Source: Sandaracinomonas limnophila
GTDB taxonomy: Bacteria > Bacteroidota > Bacteroidia > Cytophagales > Spirosomataceae
Reading direction: 5' to 3'
Assembly: GCF_004005965.1 (NCBI RefSeq)
Contig: NZ_SACY01000001.1
Location: 62,001 to 126,000 of the forward strand
DNA: 64,000 bases
Shown here: piece by piece, positions 1 through 8,594 of the stretch
Layout of the letters: each line of letters opens with the position of its first letter
Position numbering within the stretch: position 1 is the stretch's first letter
The notes under the pieces: generated by a model
What the model saw: only the letters and a program-made list of their open reading frames with translations
Told to the model about the DNA's origin: nothing
Database searches by the model: none
Translations under genes and position numbers: made by a program

Positions 1-1835
1 AGGGTAAAACTCCACAAGAGGTTGTTGATCATTATTACAAGGTAATTAAGGATTCTTTTAGTGAGTTTGGTATTTCATTTGATATATACGGTCGAACTTC
101 AGATCCTGTTCATCACAAACTTTCTCAAGAATTTTTCAAAAAATTGTATGACGAAGGAAAGTTTATAGAGGAAACTACAAACCAATTTTTTGATGAATCA
201 GCCAATCAATTTCTAGCAGATAGATATATAGTTGGAGAGTGCCCATCTTGTCACCAACCAGGGGCCTATGGTGACCAATGTGAAAAGTGTGGAACTACAC
301 TTTCACCTACAGAATTGATAAATCCAAAATCAACTTTGTCAGGAAATTCACCTATTTTAAAGCCTACCAAAAACTGGTTTTTGCCTTTAGATCAATGGCA
401 AAAGTCTTTAGAGGAATATGTATCGGGACATCCAGAATGGAAATCTAATGTATCCGGACAAGTTAAATCGTGGCTACAAGAAGGCTTAAAGCCCCGAGCA
501 ATGACTCGCGATTTAAATTGGGGAGTGCCTATTCCATTGCCTGATACAGAAGGAAAGGTATTGTATGTATGGTTTGATGCACCTATTGGTTATATTTCCA
601 TGACTTCTCAATTAACAGACGATTGGGAGAAATATTGGAAGGCCGAGGATTCTCGCATAGTGCATTTTATTGGAAAGGATAATATCGTTTTCCATTGTTT
701 GATCTTCCCGGCAATGTGCATGGCTCATGGTGAATATCAATTGGCAGATCAAGTGCCCGCCAATGAATTTATGAATTTGGAAGGAGATAAAATCTCAACT
801 TCTCGAAATTGGGCTGTTTGGTTGCATGAATATTTAGAGGATTTTCCAGGTAAGCAGGATGTATTGCGGTATACTTTGACTGCCCTTAGTCCAGAAACAA
901 AAGATTCCGACTTTACTTGGTCTGATTTTCAGACCAAAAACAACTCTGAGTTGGTTGCTATTTTGGGGAATTTTGTCAATCGTGCATTTGTTTTAATTGA
1001 CAAAAATTTCGATTCAAAAGTGCCGGAAAAAACTGCTGGGGCAGGTTTAGAGGAAGATATGATGAAACAGGTTCAAGCTATTTTAGAGCCTCTGTCAAAT
1101 GCCTTGGAACAATATAAGTTTAGGGATGCTTTGGTGGCAGCCATGGAAATTGCTCGAATAGGAAATAAATATTTAGCAGAGGCTGAACCTTGGAAGTTAA
1201 TTAAAACTGAGCCTGAAAAAGCGGGTACAGTATTGAATTATGCGATTCAATTGGTAGCCCATGCAAGTATTGCCTTGGAGCCATTTTTGCCGTTTACTTC
1301 TGAAAAATTAAGAAAAGCATTGGGACTAAATCAAGCTGAATGGAGTAAAATTGGCGATTTTAATTTAATAGAGGCTGGTACATCTTTGAAGAATCCAGGA
1401 CTGTTATTTGAAAAATTGGAAGATGATGTGATTCAAAAGCAGATTGATAAATTACAGGAAACAAAAAAACAAATGGAATTGGCAAATAAAAAGGTGCCTG
1501 AAATAAAAGAAACAGCAAGTTTTGATGATTTCTTGAAAATGGATTTACGAGTGGGACAAATAGTTGAGGCGGTTGCAGTAGAAAAAAGTAAGAAATTATT
1601 GCAATTGAAAGTTGATGATGGGATAAAAGTAAGAACAATTCTTAGTGGTATTGCAGAGCATTTTAAACCGGAAGAGGTAAAAGGTAAACAAGTTACTTTT
1701 TTGGCCAATTTGGCTCCACGTAAAATAATGGGGGTAGAAAGTGAAGGGATGATATTGATGGCAGAAGGTCAGGAAGGTGAATTGGTTTTCTTGAATCCAA
1801 GTAGCCCTATCTGGAATGGAGCGAAAATATCTTAA
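1..1835 (+). CDS. metG: methionyl-tRNA synthetase, 5' end outside the window
   Basis: Charges tRNA-Met with methionine in the cytoplasm. The reading frame is open from base 3, so the gene begins before the window; about 610 residues are visible and roughly the first 70-80 (with the HIGH motif) are missing. Two CxxC knuckles at about 241-252 and 281-292 form the zinc site of the connective-peptide domain. The KMSKS loop appears as KISTS near 790-801. The anticodon-binding helical domain follows, then a C-terminal Trbp111/EMAP-like OB fold (about 1520-1810, FLKMDLRVGQI start, MGVESEGMILMA end) that helps bind tRNA and mediates dimerisation. A TTG at 144 is only an internal codon. Assignment is secure. 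Confidence 0.97.
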   Translation, partial: GKTPQEVVDHYYKVIKDSFSEFGISFDIYGRTSDPVHHKLSQEFFKKLYDEGKFIEETTNQFFDESANQFLADRYIVGECPSCHQPGAYGDQCEKCGTTLSPTELINPKSTLSGNSPILKPTKNWFLPLDQWQKSLEEYVSGHPEWKSNVSGQVKSWLQEGLKPRAMTRDLNWGVPIPLPDTEGKVLYVWFDAPIGYISMTSQLTDDWEKYWKAEDSRIVHFIGKDNIVFHCLIFPAMCMAHGEYQLADQVPANEFMNLEGDKISTSRNWAVWLHEYLEDFPGKQDVLRYTLTALSPETKDSDFTWSDFQTKNNSELVAILGNFVNRAFVLIDKNFDSKVPEKTAGAGLEEDMMKQVQAILEPLSNALEQYKFRDALVAAMEIARIGNKYLAEAEPWKLIKTEPEKAGTVLNYAIQLVAHASIALEPFLPFTSEKLRKALGLNQAEWSKIGDFNLIEAGTSLKNPGLLFEKLEDDVIQKQIDKLQETKKQMELANKKVPEIKETASFDDFLKMDLRVGQIVEAVAVEKSKKLLQLKVDDGIKVRTILSGIAEHFKPEEVKGKQVTFLANLAPRKIMGVESEGMILMAEGQEGELVFLNPSSPIWNGAKIS

Positions 1836-1840
1836 TAAGA

Positions 1841-1875
1841 GAAAAGTTAAAAGTTAAAAATGAAAAGTTAAAATG
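1841..1875. repeat. short 7-bp-period repeat (AAAAGTT units)
   Basis: Imperfect repeats of AAAAGTT begin six bases after the metG stop codon. The same unit in its GAAAGTT form occurs inside the divIVA-like gene near 39957 and 40244. It is one of several heptamer families in this window. No function is evident. Confidence 0.6.
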
Positions 1876-1879
1876 CAAT

Positions 1880-1974
1880 AAACCCCGCAGGGGTTTACTT
1901 GTAATAGCCCGGGGTGAAACCCCGGGTTTCTAATAAAAAGTTTTAATAGCCCGGGGTTTTACCTCGGGTTTTTT
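1880..1974. repeat. cluster of three GC-rich palindromes (REP/BIME-like)
   Basis: Three hairpins stand out as GC-rich in an AT-rich gap: AAACCCC/GGGGTTT with loop GCA (1880-1896), CCCGGGGT/ACCCCGGG with loop GAA (1908-1926), and CCCGGGG/CCTCGGG (1950-1968) followed by six T. The last two share the start TAGCCCGGGG. The pattern resembles REP elements moved by REP-associated tyrosine transposases, but no transposase is in the window. The third hairpin with its T-run could terminate metG transcription. Confidence 0.6.
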
Positions 1975-1997
1975 GTTTCGTTGAATTAAAACAACAA

Positions 1998-2028
1998 AAA
2001 AAGTCCAGAAGAAACTTCTGGACTTTTT
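1998..2028. terminator. bidirectional hairpin terminator, copy A
   Basis: A perfect 14-bp stem (AAAAAGTCCAGAAG with CTTCTGGACTTTTT, loop AAA) has A-runs and T-runs on both sides, so it could act in either direction. It adjoins copy A of a duplicated 27-nt element. Confidence 0.75.
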
Positions 2029-2032
2029 GTTA

Positions 2033-2182
2033 ACCTCTAAACCTATTTAACTATGAAAATTTTTACAAAGATATAAATAGTTTTTTAAATTCATATAAGT
2101 TTAGTACAAAATTTATAAAAAAAAGGTGTTGTTAAAAACAGCACCTTTTCAAATTACCTCTAAACCTATTTAACTATGAAAA
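2033..2182. repeat. two copies of a 27-nt element, each beside a hairpin
   Basis: An identical 27-nt string lies at 2033-2059 and 2156-2182; it starts ACCTCTAAACC and ends ACTATGAAAA. Each copy sits just right of a hairpin (1998-2028 and 2121-2149). Read on the plus strand each gives hairpin, conserved leader, then ATGAAAA opening a very short frame (7 codons from 2053; 16 codons from 2176). Read on the minus strand each is a conserved stretch followed within a few bases by a terminator, downstream of the minus-strand gene ending at 2203. Apart from these elements I see nothing in 1836-2202. Confidence 0.7.
2121..2149. terminator. hairpin terminator, copy B
   Basis: A 13-bp stem (AAAAGGTGTTGTT with AACAGCACCTTTT, one G-U pair, loop AAA) is followed on the minus strand by a T-run. 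It is well placed to terminate the minus-strand gene that ends at 2203. Confidence 0.7.
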
Positions 2183-2202
2183 CTACTAACAATCTTAACT
2201 TT

Positions 2203-2676
2203 TTATTGCTTAAATACGACAATTAGGCTGTTTGAAGCGAATGTCATATCGTTTGCTTCTACATCAATCACAGGCGATTTTTCATTTATTGCCCAGATGA
2301 TGTTAATGTTTTTGGCGGATTTGTTTATTTCTTTAATCCAATTTAACGATTTTTCGTCTTGAATATTTTGTGCTTGTGCAGAAAGATTTTTAATGGTTTC
2401 ATTGAAAATTGTTTTTTCTTCCTTGTTTAGCTTTAAATATTCAACTTGATTGTTTTGATAAGCATCTAAGATGTTCATCGTTACCGTTAATTGTGTAAAA
2501 TTTCCTTTTCCAGTCTCCTTGTATAATGATTGGAACTTGCCAGATAATGTTTCTTCTAAATTTACTTTTTCTGCTTTCGCAATTCCAACATTTGCTGGGA
2601 TACCGCTTGCTTTCACCTCGTTCACGATTAGGCTTAATCCAATTAAACTGCTAATCAACATAATTTTGCGTTTCAT
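2203..2676 (-). CDS. small secreted protein of unknown function
   Basis: The protein has 157 residues. It starts with an apparent Sec signal peptide (MKRKIMLISSLIGLSLIV, likely cleavage after VKAS), so the mature part is probably periplasmic or secreted. The rest is rich in Lys, Asn and Glu, with helical stretches around residues 60-125 and no cysteine in the mature part. I recognise no domain. A full Bacteroidota promoter lies upstream between two arms of an 11-bp inverted repeat, and two hairpins lie downstream, so it looks like a separately transcribed and possibly regulated gene. No function is assigned. Confidence 0.75.
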   Translation of the reverse strand: MKRKIMLISSLIGLSLIVNEVKASGIPANVGIAKAEKVNLEETLSGKFQSLYKETGKGNFTQLTVTMNILDAYQNNQVEYLKLNKEEKTIFNETIKNLSAQAQNIQDEKSLNWIKEINKSAKNINIIWAINEKSPVIDVEANDMTFASNSLIVVFKQ

Positions 2677-2692
2677 TTGTTTTGTTATATTT

Positions 2693-2761
2693 AATTGTCT
2701 AAATCAACACTGCAAAATTATTGTATTTTTTTGATATGGCAAAACTTGGTTTTAGACAATT
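2693..2761 (-). promoter_or_regulatory. promoter of the 2203-2676 gene flanked by an 11-bp inverted repeat
   Basis: On the minus strand TTTTG (2740-2744) is followed after 19 bases by TAATTTTG (2713-2720), a near-perfect Bacteroidota -33/-7 pair. The promoter is bracketed by AATTGTCTAAA (2693-2703) and its exact reverse complement TTTAGACAATT (2751-2761). The arms could be operator sites for a dimeric regulator. The rest of 2677-2927 holds nothing I can name. Confidence 0.65.
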
Positions 2762-2927
2762 TTGCCATTTTTTGAAAGTTGAATTCTTTAAATAGCACTT
2801 AAAACCAAATTATATATAGGTTTTATGATTAATAACAGAATAATATTTTTGTACTTTTTTGAAAATAGTAGGAATATTTTTATTTTTAAAAATCTTATAA
2901 AAATGCAAAATTCTTTAAAAAGTACAA

Positions 2928-3488
2928 TTATTGGTTGAATTTATTCATCGTTTGTTGTATGCCTTCCAAGCAAAATGTTTCGATGAAGAGGATTGTTTTG
3001 TCTAAAATGAATGGTAAAAGTTCAATTTCTTTGTCAGAAAAGTTACCTAATACATAATCAATTTGTTTTCCCTTGGCAAATTGATCCCCGATTCCCATAC
3101 GCAAACGCGGATAATCTTGGGTACCAAGAACTGCTTCTATGTTTTTTAGTCCATTGTGTCCCCCAGAAGATCCTTTCGGTTTCAATCGTAATGTTTCAAA
3201 TGGTAGGGCTAAGTCATCAACTAATATTAAAACTTGTTCTTTTGGAATTTTTAATTGTTGCATCCAATAATTTAAGGCTTTGCCACTCAAGTTCATAAAA
3301 GTTGAGGGTTTCAATAAATGTATAGTATGTCCTTTTAATTTAAAGGATGAAACTGAACCCAGTCGATCTACCTTAAATTGAATTTCTTTAAATTTGGCGA
3401 GATAATCTAAAGCCATAAAGCCAATATTATGTCTTGTGAATAAATATTCTGGGCCAATATTCCCCAAACCAACGATTAAGTAATTCAT
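2928..3488 (-). CDS. pth: peptidyl-tRNA hydrolase
   Basis: Cleaves the ester bond of peptidyl-tRNAs that fall off the ribosome, recycling tRNA. The 186-residue length is normal. Family residues are present: Asn10 in GLGN, the catalytic His20 in TRHNIGF, the STFMNLSG loop, the Asp of VDDLALPF, and the GSSGGHNGL motif with its conserved His and Asn. The start is the ATG at 3488. The gene diverges from the SDR at 3557 across a 68-bp AT-rich gap that must hold both promoters. Assignment is secure. Confidence 0.97.
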   Translation of the reverse strand: MNYLIVGLGNIGPEYLFTRHNIGFMALDYLAKFKEIQFKVDRLGSVSSFKLKGHTIHLLKPSTFMNLSGKALNYWMQQLKIPKEQVLILVDDLALPFETLRLKPKGSSGGHNGLKNIEAVLGTQDYPRLRMGIGDQFAKGKQIDYVLGNFSDKEIELLPFILDKTILFIETFCLEGIQQTMNKFNQ

Positions 3489-3556
3489 AGAATAAATTTT
3501 TACAAATTTATTGCATAATTTGTGTTTCTTTTCTTCAAAACCTGATTATTTAAAAA

Positions 3557-4303
3557 ATGAATAAAATTGCTTGTGTTACTGGTGCTAGTTCCGGAATTGG
3601 TAGAGCTACTGCATTAGCTTTGGCGTCTGTTGGCTATTCTTTGATTTTATGTGGAAGGAGAATGGAGCGGCTGGAAGAATTACAATTAGAAATAACCACT
3701 CCTAGTGTTTGTTTACAATTTGACGTAAAAAATCAACCTACTGTTCAAGATGCATTTGATTCATTAACAGAAGAATGGAAGTCTATTGATGTTTTAATAA
3801 ATAATGCGGGTAATGCGCATGGCTTGGAGCCAATTGATCAAGGAGAAATTGACGATTGGGATGAAATGATTGATGTAAATGTAAAGGGACTCTTATATGT
3901 ATCTAAAGCGGTAATTCCCGGAATGAAGGCAAGAAATAAGGGACATGTGGTTAATCTTTCTTCCATAGCAGGTAAAATGACTTATGCCAATGGAGCTGTT
4001 TATTGTGCCTCTAAAGCAGCTGTCGAAGCTTTATCAAACGGAATGCGTTTAGATTTGAATCCATATAATATCAAGGTTTCTAACATTGCCCCTGGTGCAG
4101 TGAATACTGAATTTTCATTAGTTCGATTTAAAGGAGATCAGGAAAGAGCTGATTCGGTCTATAAGGGTTTCGAACCTTTATATGCGGAAAATGTGGCAGA
4201 TGCAATTAAATATGTAGTTACAGCCCCTGTAAATGTGCACATTTCTGATTTAACTATTTTGGCTGGTGCGCAGGCTGCTGCTACGGTTATACATAAGGGA
4301 TAA
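3557..4303 (+). CDS. SDR-family NAD(P)-dependent oxidoreductase (YdfG-like)
   Basis: A classical short-chain dehydrogenase/reductase of 248 residues. TGASSGIG at residues 8-15 binds the nucleotide, NNAG is at 82-85, and the catalytic set is Ser135/136, Tyr149 and Lys153. GRR after the second strand suggests NADP(H). The sequence most resembles the YdfG/serine-3-hydroxy-acid dehydrogenase group, which oxidises short 3-hydroxy acids and reduces malonic semialdehyde, but SDR substrates cannot be read from sequence alone. Its stop codon opens straight into a heptamer repeat array. Confidence 0.88.
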   Translation: MNKIACVTGASSGIGRATALALASVGYSLILCGRRMERLEELQLEITTPSVCLQFDVKNQPTVQDAFDSLTEEWKSIDVLINNAGNAHGLEPIDQGEIDDWDEMIDVNVKGLLYVSKAVIPGMKARNKGHVVNLSSIAGKMTYANGAVYCASKAAVEALSNGMRLDLNPYNIKVSNIAPGAVNTEFSLVRFKGDQERADSVYKGFEPLYAENVADAIKYVVTAPVNVHISDLTILAGAQAAATVIHKG

Positions 4304-4384
4304 GGTATGAGGTATGAAGTATGAGGTATGAGGTATGAAGTATGAGGTATGAGGTATGAGTAGGTATGAAGTATGAGGTATGAG
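4304..4384. repeat. 7-bp tandem repeat array, unit GGTATGA/AGTATGA
   Basis: About eleven units of (A/G)GTATGA follow the SDR stop codon directly, with one 3-bp interruption near 4362. The far end of the same convergent gap (about 4587-4613) carries CACCTTATCCC-type sequence roughly complementary to the GATAAGGTG at 4386-4394, so the gap may fold back. A small GGGGAA/TTCCCC hairpin lies at 4466-4482. I see no gene between 4304 and 4614. Confidence 0.85.
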
Positions 4385-4614
4385 AGATAAGGTGTTAGTT
4401 TTAAGGTTTGAGTTTTAAGATGTTTTTATCAATTTGTTGATAGGAATTTCAATAATTTTTGTGTTGGGGAAATGCATTCCCCTTACCCCCTGCAATTTAC
4501 TAATTTAAAGTAAAAGTTTTTTGATAAAATTTTAGCGCCATGCATAGTCCCCCAATTTCGGAACAAAACCCTTATTCTTAACACTTTGCACCTTATCCCT
4601 TTCCCTTATCCCTA

Positions 4615-5448
4615 TTAAATATTCTGTTGCCTCACAGCTTCAAAAAGAACCACACCTGTAGCCACAGAAACGTTCAAAGATCCAACCTTTCCAGCTTGGG
4701 GAATAGATACCATCTCATCGGCTCTGCGTAAGATATTATCAGTAATACCATCTTCCTCCGATCCCATAACAATTGCTAATGGGCCCGTTAAGTCAGTTTT
4801 GTATAAATTATTTTGTGCTTTTTCGGTACAGCAAACCACTCGTAGTCCAGAGTTTTGAAGATATTCAACAGTACTATAAAGAGATTCTTCTCTACAAACA
4901 GGTAAGAAATTCAAAGCGCCAGAAGAGGTTTTCATAGCGTCCGCATTGATTTGTGCCGCACCTTTAGAAGGAATAACGATTGCTTTTACTCCTGCTATTT
5001 CAGCCGTACGCGCAATCGCTCCAAAGTTTCTGACGTCAGTTATTCGATCTAAAACTAAGATGAATGGATTTTCTCCTTTGTCGTAACAGTCTGAAATTAC
5101 ATTTTCTAATTTAGCATAATGAACAGCCGAAACAAATGCAATAACTCCTTGGTGATTTTTACGAGTAATTCTATTTAATTTCTCCAAAGGTACTTTTTGC
5201 ACCTGTAAACCACTTTCTTTTGCCAATTCTAAGACTTCATTATTGCCTAATTCTCTTTGAATTAAAATTTTATCAATTTCTTTTCCAGAACGAATTGTTT
5301 CTAAAACAGATTGAATACCAAATACAAATTCTGAGTTAGAAGGTTTTGGAGCAAAATTTGGACGAAAGGGTTTGCGGAAGGGTTTGTTTTCTGAATTCAC
5401 GATGCTAATTTTGGCAAAGGTCGGTAAAAAATTAGAATTATCCACCAT
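4615..5448 (-). CDS. rlmB: 23S rRNA (guanosine-2'-O)-methyltransferase RlmB (SpoU/TrmH family)
   Basis: Methylates the 2'-OH of a conserved guanosine in 23S rRNA domain V. An RNA-binding substrate domain (EFVFGIQSVLETIRSG) precedes a SPOUT catalytic domain with the trefoil-knot motifs NFGAIARTAE, IVMGSEEDGI and IPQAGKVGSLNVSVA. At 277 residues it is about 30 longer than usual because of a basic N-terminal extension (KPFRKPFRPNF). The ATG at 5448 is used here; a GTG at about 5403 would give a more typical length. It is divergent from the methyltransferase at 5489. The family is secure; the exact start and target base are less so. Confidence 0.9.
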   Translation of the reverse strand: MVDNSNFLPTFAKISIVNSENKPFRKPFRPNFAPKPSNSEFVFGIQSVLETIRSGKEIDKILIQRELGNNEVLELAKESGLQVQKVPLEKLNRITRKNHQGVIAFVSAVHYAKLENVISDCYDKGENPFILVLDRITDVRNFGAIARTAEIAGVKAIVIPSKGAAQINADAMKTSSGALNFLPVCREESLYSTVEYLQNSGLRVVCCTEKAQNNLYKTDLTGPLAIVMGSEEDGITDNILRRADEMVSIPQAGKVGSLNVSVATGVVLFEAVRQQNI

Positions 5449-5463
5449 TTCCTCAATTTTGAG

Positions 5464-5471
5464 TATCTTTG
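5464..5471 (+). promoter_or_regulatory. -7 promoter element of the 5489 methyltransferase
   Basis: TATCTTTG matches TAnnTTTG exactly and lies 17 bases before the ATG at 5489. It argues against the upstream in-frame starts (from 5372), which would place the promoter inside the coding sequence. Confidence 0.6.
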
Positions 5472-5488
5472 TAGCTTTAACACTTTAT

Positions 5489-6259
5489 ATGTACAAGACT
5501 ACCGAAATTGCCTCTTCTGAAATAACATCTGATAATCCCGTTCATCAACGTTTACTCTTTCCTTATGAATATGTGAGCCAATTGGTATCTGGAAATTTAT
5601 TGGAAATAGGATGTGGAACTGGCAGGGGAGTGGCTGTATTGTCTAATCAAATCAGTAAATATACGGGTGTAGATAAGAATGAAGAGTTATTGAATAAGCT
5701 TTCTAAAGAATATCCCAATTTTACTTTTGTGGATATGTTTTTACCTCCTTTAAAAGATATTCCTTCCGATTCGTTTGATTACGTGGTTACTTTCCAAGTA
5801 ATTGAACATATTGAAAATGACGATTATTTCTTGAAAGAAGCTGCTCGTGTGCTAAAACCCGGAGGTAAATTGTATCTAACAACTGTAAATAAAAAATTTT
5901 CATTGACACGCAACCCTTGGCACGTAAGAGAATATTTAGCTCATGAATTAGAAGCTTTGATGCAAAAGCATTTTGCTCAGGTAGAAACTTTAGGGGTTCA
6001 TGGAAACGAAAAAGTGATGGCCTATTACGAGGAAAATAAAAAGTCTGTACAAAAAATTACACGCTTCGATATTTTTAATTTGCAGTATAAATTGCCTCGT
6101 ACCTGGTTGCAGGTTCCTTATGACATCGCCAATAGAATGTCTAGAGTTCTAGCAGCTAAATCGAACGCAAAATTGGTTTCGGATATTCAAGTAAATGATT
6201 ATTTCATTTCTGATAAACCGGCAGATTCTTTAGATTTCTTTTACATAGGTACCAAATAG
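5489..6259 (+). CDS. class I SAM-dependent methyltransferase (Methyltransf_11 type)
   Basis: A Rossmann-fold methyltransferase of 257 residues. Motif I is LLEIGCGTGRG, followed by an acidic ribose-binding Asp in GVDKNEE, then VVTFQVIEHIEND (motif IV region) and VLKPGGKLYLTT (post-motif). The substrate cannot be told; small molecules, quinones or glycolipid heads are all possible. The start at 5489 is preferred to the longer frame from 5372 because a promoter element lies at 5464-5471 and the extra N-terminus overlaps rlmB. The next gene, another methyltransferase, starts one base after its stop codon, so the two are probably co-transcribed. Confidence 0.85.
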   Translation: MYKTTEIASSEITSDNPVHQRLLFPYEYVSQLVSGNLLEIGCGTGRGVAVLSNQISKYTGVDKNEELLNKLSKEYPNFTFVDMFLPPLKDIPSDSFDYVVTFQVIEHIENDDYFLKEAARVLKPGGKLYLTTVNKKFSLTRNPWHVREYLAHELEALMQKHFAQVETLGVHGNEKVMAYYEENKKSVQKITRFDIFNLQYKLPRTWLQVPYDIANRMSRVLAAKSNAKLVSDIQVNDYFISDKPADSLDFFYIGTK

Positions 6260-6260
6260 A

Positions 6261-6899
6261 ATGGAGATTGTTAACGAAGGAATTGAGGAATATGCACGTC
6301 TTCACTCGGGTCCTGAATCAGATTTATTGAAGGAACTAAATCGAGAAACCCACGCCATGGTCATGCAACCACGGATGCTTTCAGGGCATCTTCAGGGGCG
6401 ATTTCTTTCGTTTATTGCTAAATTAATCAATCCTAATTTAATAGTAGAAATTGGAACTTATACGGGTTATTCTGCACTTTGTTTGGCAGAGGGTTTAGCT
6501 GAAAAAGGTAAATTAATTACGATGGATGTAAATGAGGAGTTAGAATCGTTTACAAGGTCTTTTTTTGACCGTTCCGAATTTGCCTTGAAAATAGATTATC
6601 GTATCGCAGATGCCCAATTTGAAATTGAAAAAATTGATGGCCCAATTGATTTAGTTTTTATAGATGCAGACAAAAAATCGAATGGTTTGTATTTTGATTT
6701 ATTAATTGATAAAATTCGACCAGGTGGAATTTTAATAATTGATAATGTCCTTTGGTCTGGAAAGGTGATTGAAGAAAACGCAAATGATAAATCGACCAAG
6801 GCTCTTCGCGATTTCAACCAAAAATGTTTGGAAGATTCGCGCGTCGAGAAGGTAATGTTGCCTATTCGCGATGGTTTATTGATGCTTCGTAAAAAATAA
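6261..6899 (+). CDS. O-methyltransferase, TrmR/caffeoyl-CoA OMT family
   Basis: A 212-residue member of the Methyltransf_3 family. SAM motif VEIGTYTGYSALCLAEGL, the metal-ligand motif DLVFIDADKK, and the loop IIDNVLWSGKV are all intact. Bacterial members include TrmR, which methylates 5-hydroxyuridine at the tRNA wobble position, and catechol-type methyltransferases. With no biosynthetic neighbours the tRNA role is a reasonable guess but not shown. The gene starts one base after the preceding methyltransferase and converges on mltD two bases after its stop codon. Confidence 0.82.
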   Translation: MEIVNEGIEEYARLHSGPESDLLKELNRETHAMVMQPRMLSGHLQGRFLSFIAKLINPNLIVEIGTYTGYSALCLAEGLAEKGKLITMDVNEELESFTRSFFDRSEFALKIDYRIADAQFEIEKIDGPIDLVFIDADKKSNGLYFDLLIDKIRPGGILIIDNVLWSGKVIEENANDKSTKALRDFNQKCLEDSRVEKVMLPIRDGLLMLRKK

Positions 6900-6901
6900 A
6901 T

Positions 6902-8512
6902 CTATTTGATTTTTATTATTTGGCCAGATTTTAGGCCATTTTTCAATAATTCTTTATTCAATTTCAAAATATCATTTACTGAAATACCATATTTTTTTGA
7001 GATTCCGTAAAGCGTTTCTCCATCTAAAACTGTATGTTCCTTGGGTAAAGTGATTTCCCTTTTGGGTTCAATGGTTTCTTTTTTAAATTCTGAACTTGAT
7101 AGTACAATTTTCGACTCCTTTTCAGGTAATTTACTCTCTTTCCAAGGTTCTTTTTCTGCCCTTTCAGGAATAACCGATATGATTCTTGATTCAGCTGGTT
7201 CAATCAAGAAACTTTCTTTTTCCTCTTTTGTTGTTATTTTTCTCGGACCTTCTATTTGCTCTTCTTCATATTTTTCTTCTTTAGTTTCTTCCTGCTTTAA
7301 TTCATTGTTTTTTGTATACAATGACTTTTCATCCATTTTTTTTGAAATTAATTCCACCATTGGAATTTTTCGAACATATTTTATGGGTTGTCCTATGGAT
7401 AATATACTATTGGGCTCTATATGATTTAAGGAATAAATTTCCGATAAGGTCATCCCATACTTTTGAGCAATTGAAGTTAAATTATCTCCAGGAACAATAG
7501 TATGAATTTTCGTTTCAACCTCCTTACTTAATATTTCTTTGTGCTTTTTCTTAGGTAATAGGTTTTTGTTTACCGGAAATAATTGAGTGGTGTCAACAGA
7601 GGCAGTTAGGACAAATGTTTTAGGGTCTTCAACCGGAATGGGCCTCTTTTCAGGAATTTTTTGTTCTTCTGGTACTACCTCTGAATCCAAATAATAATTT
7701 AAATTCGAAGGATGATAAATAATATAGTTTTTATCGCTAGGAACATAATCTTTTAAAATCCACGGATTAAATTTTTTCAAATCATCGTAACTAATTTTCA
7801 GTTCATCTGAAATTTCTAATAAATTTTTACCTTGAATTTGAGAATAGGTTAACAACGACGGGGAATTCGCATAAGTCGGATTTTGAGCAAATTGATCTTC
7901 CCAAAAGTTTTTATAGGCTAAAAATCGCAATACATACCAGTCCGTAGAGGAGTCTACTTGAATCTCACTTTTTCCATTCCATTCGGGAAAAATCGACATT
8001 TTTTTTACAGATCCTAAACCCAAACGATAGGAAAGTAAAGTACTAACCCAATTATTTAAGACATTATTGTTTCTGTTAAAATAATTTACAGCACCTTTTG
8101 TAGCCTCAATGATATGTCTTCTTTCGTCAACATCAGAATTGACTTTAAGTCCGACATCCTTTGCCGTATCATATTTGAATTGCCAAAATCCAACTGCATT
8201 AGAAGTAGAAATGGCATTGCCATTGAGCGCACTTTCCTGTACACACAAATATTTAAATTCATTCGGAATGCAACCTTCATTCAACACAGGCTCAATCACA
8301 GGAAAATACAATTTCATTTTTTCCAACATACTCGCCACGTAGCGTTTGTTGGATCCTAACATTTTAAATTCTTTTTCTAAAATTGGTTTAGCCGATTCAT
8401 GGATTGCCACTTTAATCGCTCCGATTTGAATAGTGTCTGGAACGCTAATAGCTGAATAACCGCTGATGTTTAAGGCAAGAAATAGAAAAAGGAAATTGAA
8501 ATTTTTTTGCAT
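6902..8512 (-). CDS. mltD: membrane-bound lytic transglycosylase D-like protein with LysM domains
   Basis: Cleaves peptidoglycan between MurNAc and GlcNAc, leaving 1,6-anhydro ends, in the periplasm. A signal peptide (about residues 1-22) precedes the SLT domain with catalytic Glu93 in VQESALNGNAIS and the AVGFWQF motif. A degenerate LysM-like segment near residue 240 (LLEISDELKI) and two clear LysM repeats (VPGDNLTSIAQKYGMTLSEI, and the C-terminal one beginning HTVLDGETLYGISKKYG) bind the glycan. A Lys/Glu-rich linker separates the LysM repeats. No lipobox is seen, so the anchor is unclear. 536 residues is typical of Bacteroidota MltD. Confidence 0.92.
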   Translation of the reverse strand: MQKNFNFLFLFLALNISGYSAISVPDTIQIGAIKVAIHESAKPILEKEFKMLGSNKRYVASMLEKMKLYFPVIEPVLNEGCIPNEFKYLCVQESALNGNAISTSNAVGFWQFKYDTAKDVGLKVNSDVDERRHIIEATKGAVNYFNRNNNVLNNWVSTLLSYRLGLGSVKKMSIFPEWNGKSEIQVDSSTDWYVLRFLAYKNFWEDQFAQNPTYANSPSLLTYSQIQGKNLLEISDELKISYDDLKKFNPWILKDYVPSDKNYIIYHPSNLNYYLDSEVVPEEQKIPEKRPIPVEDPKTFVLTASVDTTQLFPVNKNLLPKKKHKEILSKEVETKIHTIVPGDNLTSIAQKYGMTLSEIYSLNHIEPNSILSIGQPIKYVRKIPMVELISKKMDEKSLYTKNNELKQEETKEEKYEEEQIEGPRKITTKEEKESFLIEPAESRIISVIPERAEKEPWKESKLPEKESKIVLSSSEFKKETIEPKREITLPKEHTVLDGETLYGISKKYGISVNDILKLNKELLKNGLKSGQIIKIK

Positions 8513-8594
8513 TTTTTCGATTAAGCAAAATCTAATTACAAAATTACTATTAATATTTTAAAACGTTGCATTTCGTATAAAATTACATTTTGAA

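Noticed and set aside
2053-2226. Two leader-peptide genes at the duplicated 27-nt element
   Set aside because: Only 7 and 16 codons with no downstream gene on that strand; kept only as one possible reading.
4466-4482. GGGGAA/TTCCCC hairpin as a terminator
   Set aside because: No T-run follows and it is not near a stop codon; weak.
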